From NCBI RefSeq assembly GCF_963678975.1, contig NC_089275.1, positions 22,009,977 to 22,073,976 on the forward strand: a stretch of 64,000 bases of DNA, written 5' to 3'. Position 1 is the stretch's first letter. Each line of letters opens with the position of its first letter. A program made the translations under genes and the position numbers. The DNA is from Dysidea avara (lineage: Eukaryota; Porifera; Demospongiae; Dictyoceratida; Dysideidae). Shown piece after piece: positions 46,101 through 56,451 of the stretch. Under the pieces are notes generated by a model, which saw only the letters and a program-made list of their open reading frames with translations, searched no databases and was not told where the DNA came from.

Positions 46101-49100
46101 AAAGCAAGGAAACATGAATGTTAAGCGTGCTTCTGTGCAGTATGGTGTTCAAAGGACCCTTCAAGATCGTCTATCAGGAAGAGTGCAGAATGGAGTCAAG
46201 CCTGGCCCCAGACCATATTTTAAACGAGGTATAAGAAAGAGATTTAGCAGGTTTTCTTGAAGTAACATCCAGTGTGGGATATGGGAAAACAAGGAAGCAG
46301 ATAAAGGCTGTAGGAGAGGTCAAGCTCAAGAAAAGGGGGCATTACGGAAGGAAAGGATATCAGATGGGTGGTTTAGACATTTTCTTGAAAGACAACCACA
46401 ACTTACTTTTCGCAAGGGCGATCGCACAACTTTCGTTAGAATGGATGCCATGCAGAATAATGAAGCTTTGAGTAACTACTTCAGGGAGCTGAAGGACATT
46501 CTTGATAAACACCAGTTGCTTGATAAACCAGAGCACAATTACAATGTAGATGAAACCCTTGACCACAGAGCCCCTCGTATTATAGCAAAGAAGGGACAAA
46601 AGAAAGTGCGATATGCCACATCAGGCAACAAATCTCAGGCCACTGTTGTTGGATGCATTAATGCAGTAGGGCAAGCTCTGCCACCTTTTGTCATCTTCGA
46701 TGCTAAGAATCTCAATATGGAGTGGACTGAAAAGGAGGTACTGGGAACCACATATGGCTTAAGTGACAGTGACTGGATGGACATGCAGCTATTCAAACAG
46801 TGGTTCATTATTAATAAGCACCTTGTTCCCCATACTAATACTGTTCAACCTTTGTTATTGCTGTTAGATGGTCATGGCTTCCATTATAATTTAGAGGTTG
46901 TTACCTTTGCAAAGGAAACTGGAATTATTATGTTTACTCTTGTTCCACATACAACCCATGAGATGCAAACACTCCACACTGCAGTGTATGGGCCACTCAA
47001 ATCCAACTGACAAAGTGTTTGTCATGACTACATTCAGTCACACCCTGGCAGGATTATCACCAAGTATCAATACAGTGAGCTATTTTCAAAAGCCTGGCTG
47101 AACACAATTGTTTCAGCAAATATCATCAGTGACTTCAAACATTGTGGAGTATAACCTTTTAATCCAAGAGCAGTTCTTGATCACGATCCTTTTGCTGAAG
47201 TTCCCATCATTGATAGCACTGCAGAAATATCACAAGAAGATAACACAGGTGAAGTTTCACAGTTTGATGATGTCACAGATTCCACCAGCATTCACAGCTG
47301 AAGAACTTAAATTTGTTACACAATTTGCTGAAGGCTACAATTTGCGCGATCCGAGGTATATAGCTTGGCTTGAGGCTAACCATCCTGAGGAAGATAGCAG
47401 TAATTCTTTTCCCTTGGCAGAGTACTTTCCAGATGATATTACACCTGATGCATTATGTCTTTCAGACCCCAGTCCTGATCTGGATTTATTTCGTCTACAA
47501 ATGATGCTGACGTGCCTGTTCATCTGCCATCTGACTGTGCTGGAATTACTACTAGTCGCAGTGACAATGCTTCAATTCCAGCTAGGCTAAATTTTTCTAC
47601 CCTTGGTGCAGTCTCAAGTAGTTCAAGTACTTCATCCACCTCAGCTCCAACACCCAGATCAGGTACTCAGCAGTTTGTCAATGTAACGTCGACGCCTCCG
47701 ACTAAAGTCTCTAGTAATTCAAGTGCCCCTTCTACCTCAGCTTCAATACCCAGTGCAGGTACTCAGTGTGTCAGTGTAATTTCAAAATAACCTTGTTTAG
47801 TGTGTACCAGTGGCCACTAGAAAGGATAAAAGCTCATCAACTAGTATAGAGTCACTGGTTCACGAGTATTAACTAGTGCAGATGGCCTTGTGCTTTTGAA
47901 GGGAAAAGAAACAGAAAGAGAAAGAAGAAAAAGAGAAAAGAATGAATGAATGAATGGACAAGAGAAAGGAAAAGGAAGAGCTGGCCAAGAAGACAGCAGA
48001 AGAAAAGGCTAGTAAAGCTGGTAGTAAAGGGCAGAAGAGACCAAATGTAAGCCTTCCAAAGATCAAGAGAAGCCTTCTACCTATCAGGATATAGGTACAA
48101 CCCCATGCAGTAACCCTTACAACTGTTTCCCTGCCACTGACTGATATGGATGATACTACTAAGGATGCTTTAGAGCTTGATTATGAGTGTTGTGAGTGTT
48201 TAGGGACTTACCAGGAAGACATTGACATGGGGAATGGAGCAGAATGGGTAAAAAACGTGGCTGTGGACAATGGATTCATGAGGAGTGTGTGGAGAATGCT
48301 GTTACTGATATGAATGGTGTAGTTAGATGTTGCTCCAACTGTGTTGATTATGTAGTGTGCATGAAACACTAATTGTAGTATTTTATTATTTTTCAGTAAT
48401 GTTGTACAATCAGTAATGAGTTTAAATTGTCTATAGGGGAATTTTTATAATCAACTTTATGGCTTCTATGGTTGAGTGGGTGATAGGTGTGAAAGTCAAT
48501 ATGTTAATTGTGGAAGCCAAACAAACACATCATCTGTTACGTGGCAAAGTGTGGGTGAGTGGTGATAATTAGTCTACGCAAATATACGTGGTGGCAATAT
48601 ATTGTACCGAGTGGCGATAAATGGCAATTGAAGATGCCTACTTTAACTGCCATATCTTCATCATGGCTACTAGGATTCTTTCAAATCTTTTGGGAAGGGT
48701 AGACTGATAATTAGGGCTAAAACGAATATTCTAAATGAAAGAGAACGAATATTTTTAGTCAAGAAAGAATAATAGAATATTCTGTATATAGTGTAATGCT
48801 CTTATACAGTGTACATGTGTTATTTCTTATTATTTGTATTCAATTGTAAAACATCATTAAAATTTGATACAGTAGGCAGCTTTTGAAATGAAGTAATGAT
48901 GTAGCTACTAGAGGTGTACCGATAAGGACTTTTCAGTTGTATTGATATCTGATTAATTTGTACCTAAAAGAGCTGATACTGATTATATACCGATTAAATT
49001 ATTGTATATTCGTAAATCAAATAGAACTACAGGTGTAGCTACTGCATGATGTATATTCTAATGATTTGTAGCATTGAGAAAAGAGAAGTGATGTAACTTT

Positions 49101-50507
49101 ACTATATTGCACAACTACCTATGGTGGTGTGGCCTCTATTACACAACCCAGACAATTAGGCACCGCAAATATTTTAATACATGCTCCTTTGTCCGGATTA
49201 CTCCGTGTTTTGAGTAGTTACCAAGATGGCTGTTATACACAGGTGATCACTTTAGTTTTCCTGTAGTGCAGTTTTTTATTCTTAAAGTGCAGCTAACAGC
49301 TACTGTTCTGGGTAAGAATATTTTAACACTAAGAGCAGTACTCACACACGTCGTCATATGGCTTCTCGTAACTTAGCGTTTTATAGAATAGTGTAGAGAG
49401 GCTTTCTGTTCGTTTGTAGTGAGCAAAAAAACTAATCGATTCATAGAGCGTTTGTGCCCATTATTACTGAATATGGAAGACATATCGGCAACCGATCTGA
49501 TCACCCTCGCGATCACCAATCCGATTATCGGTACATCTCTAGTCCAGTGTCTGATGTTGAAGTTGTAGAGACTGACAAAGATTCCTCATTACTAGTGTCT
49601 GCCATCTTTACTGTAATTTCGATGTTTCGAATTCAATAATTCCTTCGAACGAAGTCGAATCGAATACGAATTCGAATATTCGGTATATTCGTTTTAGCCC
49701 TAGCTACTGATAATGAAGGTTGGGATGGGTGAAAACAGAATCTTGAAAGTTTACATGGCTCAAGTGTTATGGTGTTTTAAAAAGTTGATAGCGATAATTG
49801 GTGGCGTACGCTACAACAGTACAGTACTACCAAATTTCATGCTTTTATCCAACACTACACAAAATGGCCTTATAAAACATTCTTACTATGAGTGATCATC
49901 TGGACAAGATGAAATAACTACATTAAACCCTGTACATAAATAAGTACACATAGCATAACAAACATAGAGAAAATATTTCCATGTACCTGCTTTCTTAATT
50001 CTATCAAGATATGGTTTTCCTGCAGAAGCATTATCACTGGTTATTGTTAACTGAATAACAGTGGCAGAATGTATTATCAATGTAAACATGTACTGTACGT
50101 ACCTCGTCTTTATCTAAAAGTTGAAACCAAGTCAACATCGAAGGGAACAGCCTATCTTTGTAATTTTTCCCAGATGATTTCACAGAAAAGTATATATTAT
50201 GAGTGTAGTTTGCATTAACTTTTTCCAATGGTTTGCCACTAATTTTAATGGAAGTAACTTCTGGAGAAGTTTCTTTTTCATTAGTAGAAGTGGACTCTGC
50301 TACTTTACCATCAGTTTGTGAAGTAGGACTTGTATGATCAGGTAAATTGGGTGCTTCCTTTTTATTATCATTTTGATTGGTAGAAGTGGGCTTCACTTCT
50401 TGTGGTGTGAGGTTAGTGTGATCAGGTTCTTCTTGATTGTGATCAAGTTTATCATCAGAAAAACTTCCAAAATTGTTGATTGTGGTGTGCTCAACTACAA
50501 GTATGTC
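42014..50507 (-). CDS. Fringe-like beta-1,3-glycosyltransferase, gene B (11 exons, first exon missing)
   Basis: A GT31 Fringe-type Golgi enzyme by homology, paralogous to gene A. Exons (minus): 50507-50103, 50050-49987, 49929-49887, 44755-44675, 44624-44471, 44412-44371, 44320-44232, 42476-42403, 42352-42258, 42205-42117, 42068-42014. They total 1191 nt in frame (396 residues plus stop). Exon lengths equal those of gene A except the first and the tenth. Marks: a Ser/Thr/Asn-rich stem in exon 1, NIYFSVKSSGKNYKDRLF, SSCPDDHSYKALCCKTGMEF, HVDDD (about 204-208), YATGATYC, DDITVGFIF, LTVSYLVN, HCLLYPSVSWCPR. The 5.1 kb intron 44756-49886 contains a Tigger and nested hAT elements. The start codon and membrane-anchor exon are not identified upstream of 50507. 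Likely intact. Confidence 0.9.
42884..42979 (+). pseudogene. LINE tail fragment in gene B intron
   Basis: The plus frame reads ITDWNDLQNEITECSTLDEF then SHHLS and ends in TAG. This matches the WN.LP....... .S...F...L tail of CR1/L2-like LINE RT. The same fragment occurs at 63753-63848 in unit C, so it predates that duplication. Confidence 0.55.
44756..46061. other. Gene B intron, left part
   Basis: Intron sequence between the exon at 44755 and the Tigger-like gene. The Tigger element's left end is probably near 45680-45760, where CAGTGGCTCCATATCTGG and ATTGCCATCTAC-type repeats occur, but I could not pair it cleanly with a right end. The 147-residue open frame at 45681-46124 is out of frame with the transposase and not credible. 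Confidence 0.35.
46062..48372 (+). pseudogene. pogo/Tigger-like transposase, decayed
   Basis: Pieces appear in order over several frames. An HTH (CENP-B/psq type) region is at 46062-46240 (SMIAAMEEIKQGNMNVKRAS, then VQYGV). The DDE_1 core is at 46441-47010, with YNVDET (first Asp), LLLLLDGHGFH (second Asp), and MQTLHTAVYGPLK where the family has QPLDVxxFGPLK, so the third Asp is replaced by His. A tail segment (FAEGYNLRDPRYIAWLEANH, 47320-47380) and a C-terminal cysteine finger at 48180-48372 (CCECLGTY, then, one frame away, CGQWIHEECVE and CCSNC) complete it. There are several frameshifts and an in-frame stop near 47153. It lies opposite to gene B inside its intron. DNA cut-and-paste transposition at TA sites is known for the family; this copy should be inactive. 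Confidence 0.85.
48711..49702. mobile_element. hAT-like MITE with TAGGGCTAAAACGAAT ends
   Basis: Left TAGGGCTAAAACGAATATTC, right GAATATTC..., CGTTTTAGCCCTA. CTGATAAT flanks it at 48703-48710 and 49707-49714 (8 bp, with four extra bases GCTA before the right copy). It lies in the gene B intron and is split by the nested element 48909-49541. Confidence 0.72.
48909..49541. mobile_element. Nested MITE with TAGAGGTGTACCGATAA ends
   Basis: Left TAGAGGTGTACCGATAAGG and right TTATCGGTACATCTCTA are inverted. TAGAGRTGYACCGATA is a hAT-type terminus by resemblance. No convincing TSD (GTAGCTAC versus GTCCAGTG). The interior has a subterminal CCGATTA repeat. Confidence 0.6.
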
Positions 50508-53112
50508 CTAAACACAATGAATTATAAATCAGCAAAAGTACAATTATATAGGGAGGGGGATATTAGACTGTTGAAAAGAGGTAGTCATAACTAACAGTTA
50601 GAACTCAAATATTATAATACAATTATCTGATATAAGGTAGACTCAAGGGGAGCCAATTCTCATCAGTAACTCTTACAGATTGTATCTCTGCTGGAGACAC
50701 AGACACTACAGCTGGTACAGTTGAATTCAATTATCAACTTTTAGAATGATAGGAAGTGACTGTTCTATTAGAGTATTTTGTCAAGTGCTCTATTGCAGTA
50801 AATGAACAGTGCTCCGTATAACACAAATGAGCTTTATTTATATGGACAAATTCACTTATCTGAATAGTATTACTGGCACAGTAGCTCATGTAAGGGAGGT
50901 CCCACTGTAGCTGGCAGCATCATTTCCAACAAAAACCAGACGATTCGACTACAATGATACTACATATTTAACCATAACATCACTAATAAAAGCACTTGTG
51001 AAGTGCAGATACTCTCCCACTTTTAGCATGTAGTGTAGCTTATAGCTTGCATCTCATACAAGTTTTTACGATCACAGGTACTTTAGTAGCAGATTTTTGT
51101 GTACACATGAAGACATGCACAGAGTGATGAATCACCCAAGCCAATACGAGTGCAACTACTGGATATTTTATATGCCTAAAATTTCCCTCAATTATGGGTC
51201 AGCAGCTAGTACGCTCTGGTTACGTTCGGTTATGATGAATGGACAAATCCTAGAGATATAATGGAGAATTTCGGCTTTGTGAGTTTAATGTTTTACGTTG
51301 ACACTATAGCCTATAGCTATGTAGTTCATACCACATTACTTAGTCAACTGACCACACTAGCCCTGAAACGATTAGAAATTTTACTATTTAGGAAATCCTG
51401 AACAAAATCTTTGCAGATATCGTAAGGATAGTGACATTATCACTTGTTGCCAATACATTTATTTACACCACCACAGTTGTATGTAACAAAATAACCAGTA
51501 GGTAGTATTTTGGTTCAGCCTGTTTGGCATGCTCTGAATTGCCAACAGGTTGAAGAGAAAGTTGTCATGCAATCAACCCTGTATGGATGAAGGCAATCGA
51601 AAGGTCCAGCAATAATATTTAGAGTATCAGATCAGCACATTTGACTTGCAAAACTTTCTAAAATTAGCAAGATCGGCATTATTGGTGGGTTTGACCTTGC
51701 TAAGAGAGTTTCCAGAGCCACACTACGGATGAATACAACTAACCATGGATACAGTTAGAGTTTAAAACATCACATTTGATATCCAAAATTTCTTCTACAC
51801 AGTAAAACTTGGTTGAAAAAGGCATTTTTGGCAGGTTTAAAGTTCGCAAGAAAAACTGACAAACCAATTCTATGAATGAAGGCAAGAAGTAAACTTGCAG
51901 TTTGGCTCACAAAAGTTCCTGCAGTGAGTTTTTCAGATAGTAATGTTATGTAAAAACAATGTTCTGTGATCTGGAGCACAGCACAACAGCAGGAAATACT
52001 ACAACATTTACCATAGTGATCACCTCTGAGCCAAGTAGTAGTACCTGTGTGCAGAATATGGTGTGGATTGAAGTTTGTTGACCATCTGGCTGAGACCAGA
52101 TCATCCAATTCAGCTCTCAAGAGACTCAATAAAAACTGCAACCTCATGCACATTAGTACCTTTAGCTAGGTGTACTGAATTATGGAAATGATTGCTCAGA
52201 ACTAGTATTAACTTCCAGTAAAAGCTTGATTTGTACCTTTAGGGCTGAATAGTGGCTCAACAATACAGAATAGTGATTTTATGGGTAAAGGAACTTTTTT
52301 GGCTAAAGAGCTATTGAATCATGCATTATACATAACACAATTTTCTATCCCTCATGCTATCAAAATTTTAATGGCACACAAAATTATGGTAAAAAAATGA
52401 TCATTTTATGGTTGTTGAGTTAGAATTTTGGTGACACTAAACTACGAGAAATTACCTTCTCACTGTTCTGTTAACTATCTGACTGCTCTATTAGGGTGTC
52501 TCAATCTTGACGATATAATATTCTAATATAGAGATTGTCAGAACAACACATTACAGTTTTGTAACTAGGACTTCCCACTGCTTTTTTACTCGGTGTAAAC
52601 AGAATTCTGTCACAGCCATATACTGCATGGAATGTAGGCTTTACCAGTAGTGATAGCTTTGTGATAATAAGATTATTACACATAAATAGCTGTTCTATCA
52701 AAAGTGAGAAATATACTTGAAAGTCATTTTGTTGTAAGCTAACAGTTTCATATACATGTTGGATTGATTGAAATCACTGCCAATCTGCTTGGGCCTCTCT
52801 TAAGCTGTGTAATTTCTCAAACACTGAAATTCTACCTCATCTGGCTTTACCAGAGTGATTTATAATATTACTGCCTTACGTTAAGTACTATTTTAGTACC
52901 GTAGTATTAAATTATCTTCATTCAAACCCAGTGCTACCTCAGTGGTCACAATTATAGACATGTTCTGTAGATGGCTTACGTAGCTAGATTTATTCATAGC
53001 ATAGACCTGGTTAAGGTGGTGCTCTTATGGTAAGGCAATCACAGCAGAAAGGTTTATGCTTCATAATTCGCCACATAGTAAAGTGTTCCAGCTGATGAAC
53101 AGAATGGTTTTT
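50508..53112. other. Upstream of gene B, no gene recognised
   Basis: Should contain the missing 5' exon and promoter of gene B, but no signal-anchor segment stands out. It holds two inverse copies of the dispersed motif (50758 and 52480) and a possible Tigger-like MITE at about 50807-50907 (CAGTGCTCCG ... CCCACTG). The 127-residue minus-strand open frame at 51770-52153 has no recognised domain. Confidence 0.4.
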
Positions 53113-53470
53113 GGTCATTGAGATCTATTCAGCTATAATTAGCTTACTGGTAATGCTATATGCAATTAGTGACGTAATCACACATACGTTACTTGTTATT
53201 GTTCTATGCCATGGCTACCAATGGAGCATAATAAGACTGATATCTGGAGAACCACCTATGTTAAGCCATTACAAAAGCAATTGTGGCAAACCTATGCAGC
53301 TCTACAAGATGTTGTAGTTAATTCTACTGGTAAAAAACCATTTGACCTCTCTATTAAAATTGTATTTGGAATTGTTTGCAAATATTGCAACCTCAAAAAT
53401 ATTTCCCCTTGAAATAGCTATTTAGTAATCTTAGTCTGGCGCAGCCTACACTTTTCAGATCACTTAATAA

Positions 53471-53792
53471 TGCACCTATCAATGTACTGCCCCACCCCTC
53501 CCCCTCGGGCATATATGGGGCTGTAGTGGGGATTTGACACAGCCTAATGTCAAATGCCCCATAGTAGAGCAAACCTATTGTGTCAAATCCCCACTGTTGG
53601 CCCCAGTTGCAACACGGGGATTTTACTCGGGATTTGACATAGCATAGTCGGAAAGTTACAACAAAAATACTTGGGTGCTTAATGAACAATCGTCAAATGC
53701 CCTATAGTGGGACAGCAAGTTTTGTGTCAATTCCCCCTGTAAAGCCCCACTTACGCCCGAGAGGGAAAGGGGGGGTGGTGGGGCAATACATA
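53471..53792. mobile_element. TGCACCTATCAATG MITE, right end lost
   Basis: Copy of 19770-20098 in D2. The right terminus stops at GGGGCAATACA and runs straight into the AAGCCCCACTACC segment, so the final bases and part of the neighbouring partial copy were deleted after duplication. Confidence 0.5.
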
Positions 53793-53932
53793 TAAGCCCC
53801 ACTACCCCCCTCCCAGACATACATGGGGGAATAGTGGGGGATTTGATTCAATTAGATCTTAAAAATGGCCTCACTAGTGGGGCATTTGACTGTTCAAAAA
53901 TTTTAACACTTGCTTGACGCTTATAAGGCCAC

Positions 53933-54309
53933 TCCAAATAAATTCTCTGCTTCCCATCCACCACCCGCATCTATTTACTGACAGCTCTAAATATTCCATT
54001 ATTCTGTATTCTTCCATTATTTTCTGGTTATTCTTGCATACTGAGAGGCATAGTAAAAGCCATCTTGAAACAGTGTCAGCTCACGTGCCAGCAGTGCTAT
54101 CGAGTTGGCACAAACTTCACGTTTGCACCATTTTTGCAACTTGAAAAGCTGAAGCATGCTTTTGTGTAGCTTTTTATGGTTGTGCCAGGAAAATAATGGC
54201 TTGAAAAGCTGCCAATCTTATAATGAAATAATGGAAATGAACTGCCCGCCCGCATACAAATATGCTTGAGTCCAGGACGGGAAACAGAGAATTTATTTGG
54301 AGTGGCCTA
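53933..54309. mobile_element. MITE type 2, D2 copy
   Basis: Copy of 20237-20622 with TAAGGCCACTCCAAATAAAT at the left and TTTATTTGGAGTGGCCTA at the right. The ends match each other better than in D1. Confidence 0.65.
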
Positions 54310-54419
54310 AGCTATGCACCTCCTGCAAGAATAACCTACTTTCCCAAAGTACGGGATTTGACTACTCGTCATGCCCCACGGGTGGGGAATTTGATTTTTG
54401 AAAAATGTCACTTTCCCAG

Positions 54420-55240
54420 TAAGGCCCCTATTCGGTGATTATTAGTTTCTCATCCAGCCTTTCTAATTATCATGATGCGGGTGGGAGGGTACTACCATTA
54501 GGCCATTATTTTATAATATTAACACACTGATGTACAGACCTTGTCCAAATTGTCTTTCTTTCTTACTACAAACATTTCCTTCACCACTTTTCGTGATCGC
54601 CAACTGTTTTTCGACAGTCAACTGAAAGCCTGCTTTGAAGTCGATAGAGCACGATTGCAACTGGCACTGCAGCAGTTTGCTAAGGAAAACAACAGTTCTC
54701 CTGGTGATATATAGCGCATTGTAGCGTTCATCAACAAAAATTATAACAGTTTGGTATCACGTGTTCTTCTGAGCATGCTCAGAGTAAATATTGAAATTGG
54801 TTGTTTAGGCCACTTTTTGTCAGAAACAATTGCTCAAATGGCTACTGCTTGTGAAGTGCCAAAGAAAACCATAAGATCCTTGTTTGAGCAGGCAGCTCGC
54901 ATTGCCGTGTCCTGTTCTTACAGAATTTTTAATTCTAGAGCCTCCCCAGGCTGGGATCTTTTAGACCACCTTAGGTAAACTTTAAGTATTACATATATGT
55001 AGATATAGCTTTTTTTTGTTTATTGTAATTTAATTTACCTTTAGTTAATGTAAGTCTTGCCAAGGCTCCTGTACTGATCCATCAGCACATGGTACCCCTG
55101 TGTCAAGACCCCTGTATGCTTGTAATGTATATTTTGTCTTAATCATTAAGACGTTTATTCTCTCATGGCTTACCATGCGGTAGCTTAAGAAGGATGCGGG
55201 CGGTGGATGAGAAACTAATAATCACCAAATAGAGGCCTAA
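54420..55240. mobile_element. MITE type 3, D2 copy with insertion
   Basis: Copy of 20741-21189 with the same ends. It contains about 373 bp not present in D1 (about 54793-55165), which carries the retroelement fragment 54751-54978 and AT-rich sequence. Confidence 0.65.
54751..54978 (+). pseudogene. Retroelement C-terminal fragment
   Basis: The frame reads NIEIGCLGHFLSETIAQMAT, then PKKTIRSLFEQAARIAVSCS and YRIFNSRASPGWDLLD. This resembles the extreme C-terminus of the same type of retroelement protein as at 39983-40273 (IEvg.LGH motif followed by an amphipathic region ending in a W). It ends at TAG shortly after the DHLR residues. The start is arbitrary because the fragment is truncated on the left by the MITE sequence. 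Family assignment is by pattern only. Confidence 0.45.
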
Positions 55241-55791
55241 TAGGTGCCATAATAAGGGTTGGGCACCTATTAGGCCCAACCATGTACGTGTGATACACTT
55301 ACAGAATGAACAAATACTGATGACGATGATTCCGGAGACCAGTCATACGTTAGTAATACCACCACCACTACGCATACCATCCCGGTAATGCATAGTTGCA
55401 TAGTCCGTAAATATCTGTCAAACATACTTCGACCTCCCCGGCTGCCACTACAACGCTTGATTAATACTTCCTTTGACTACTCTACCAACTCCCACCATAG
55501 ATTATCGTACTCCTGTTACACCCACGTACACAAGGGGAACGTACACAACGTGGTGTCTATGGTTAGGGATCCTGGGAATCAATGATCCACGCAGTAGGCG
55601 TTCCCGAGTCACGTGTATGCATACGAATACGGATTAACTTCGGATTTTTTCGTGTAATGAGTAAACAAAATGGAGCGTTCTACAGTGAGTTCTACAGTTA
55701 TTATTAAAATTTTATAGCAGGTACAGAGGCTTTCTGTAGTCTATAGAGCAAATAATACCATAGATAGTATATACCTTACCCTAAGGCCACT

Positions 55792-56169
55792 CCAATTGGT
55801 AATTATGTTTCTGGTCCTTTGAAAATTAGTTTTAGGTGCGGGCGGGCGGAATTCAGCAACAAAGCGACTGCTCAATTAGAGTATTTTTTTGTGATTTACT
55901 GACTGTTCTATTAGAATATATCGATCCGTACTATGCACTTTGCCTATTTCTTGCAGGTTTTCACTGATTATGAATACAAATTATAACGACTTAGATAGTT
56001 AGATTTAGCATAGCTACTTGTTGCAGCCCAATATTTGTTTCTGAAAATTAGGTTTTTCAAAAAGCTCATGCGGGCATTTTACCCATGTATTTCTGAAATT
56101 TCACATTCTCCAAAAAAGGATGCGGGCGGTGGACCAGAAACATAATTACCAATTCAGTGGAGTGGCCTA
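55792..56169. mobile_element. MITE type 1, TAAGGCCACTCCAATTGG
   Basis: Left TAAGGCCACTCCAATTGGTA then ATTATGTTTCTGGTCC. Right GGACCAGAAACATAATTACC then AATTCAGTGGAGTGGCCTA. GGATGCGGGCGGTGG lies next to the right TIR. It is absent at the corresponding place in D1 (about 27480-27500), so it inserted after the duplication or was removed there. Confidence 0.68.
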
Positions 56170-56451
56170 ATACCGAGGCTCGAGCTTTCTGTAGTCTGTG
56201 GATTTAGTGTAAGTGGAGTCCCGCCTGTCAGATCGAGTATTAAACATGCTGGCTGTGTTACTCTGTTTTTCTTTTGTCTTTTACAGTTGTCCAGCACGTG
56301 CCTTTCTTTGTGCTGGGGGTGGTAGGCAGGGGCAGTCCATCAAGCTCGGGTTAGAAAAAAAAAAAAAAAAGCAACCAATTCCGAGGCTCGAGAAAATCTG
56401 ATCGAGTTGCGAGTTTTCTAATGTATTCGGGTATCTGGGGGACATCCCTGG

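Larger units (their letters stand above)
53113..56422 (+). repeat. Duplicated block D2
   Basis: Second copy of the D block (see 19412-21415 and 27184-27736). It lacks the 5.76 kb insertion, thereby giving the empty site at about 55480, and contains two private insertions: 373 bp at about 54793-55165 with a retroelement fragment, and the MITE 55792-56169. Its end lies 30 bp before block A2, whereas D1 and A1 are 11.3 kb apart. Confidence 0.87.

Noticed and set aside
45681-46124. 147-residue ORF before the Tigger transposase
   Set aside because: It is out of frame with the HTH region and mostly low-complexity; the transposase frame starts near 46062.
51770-52153. 127-residue minus-strand ORF as a gene
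   Set aside because: No recognisable motif, no paralogue in the window and no splice context; its length alone is not persuasive.
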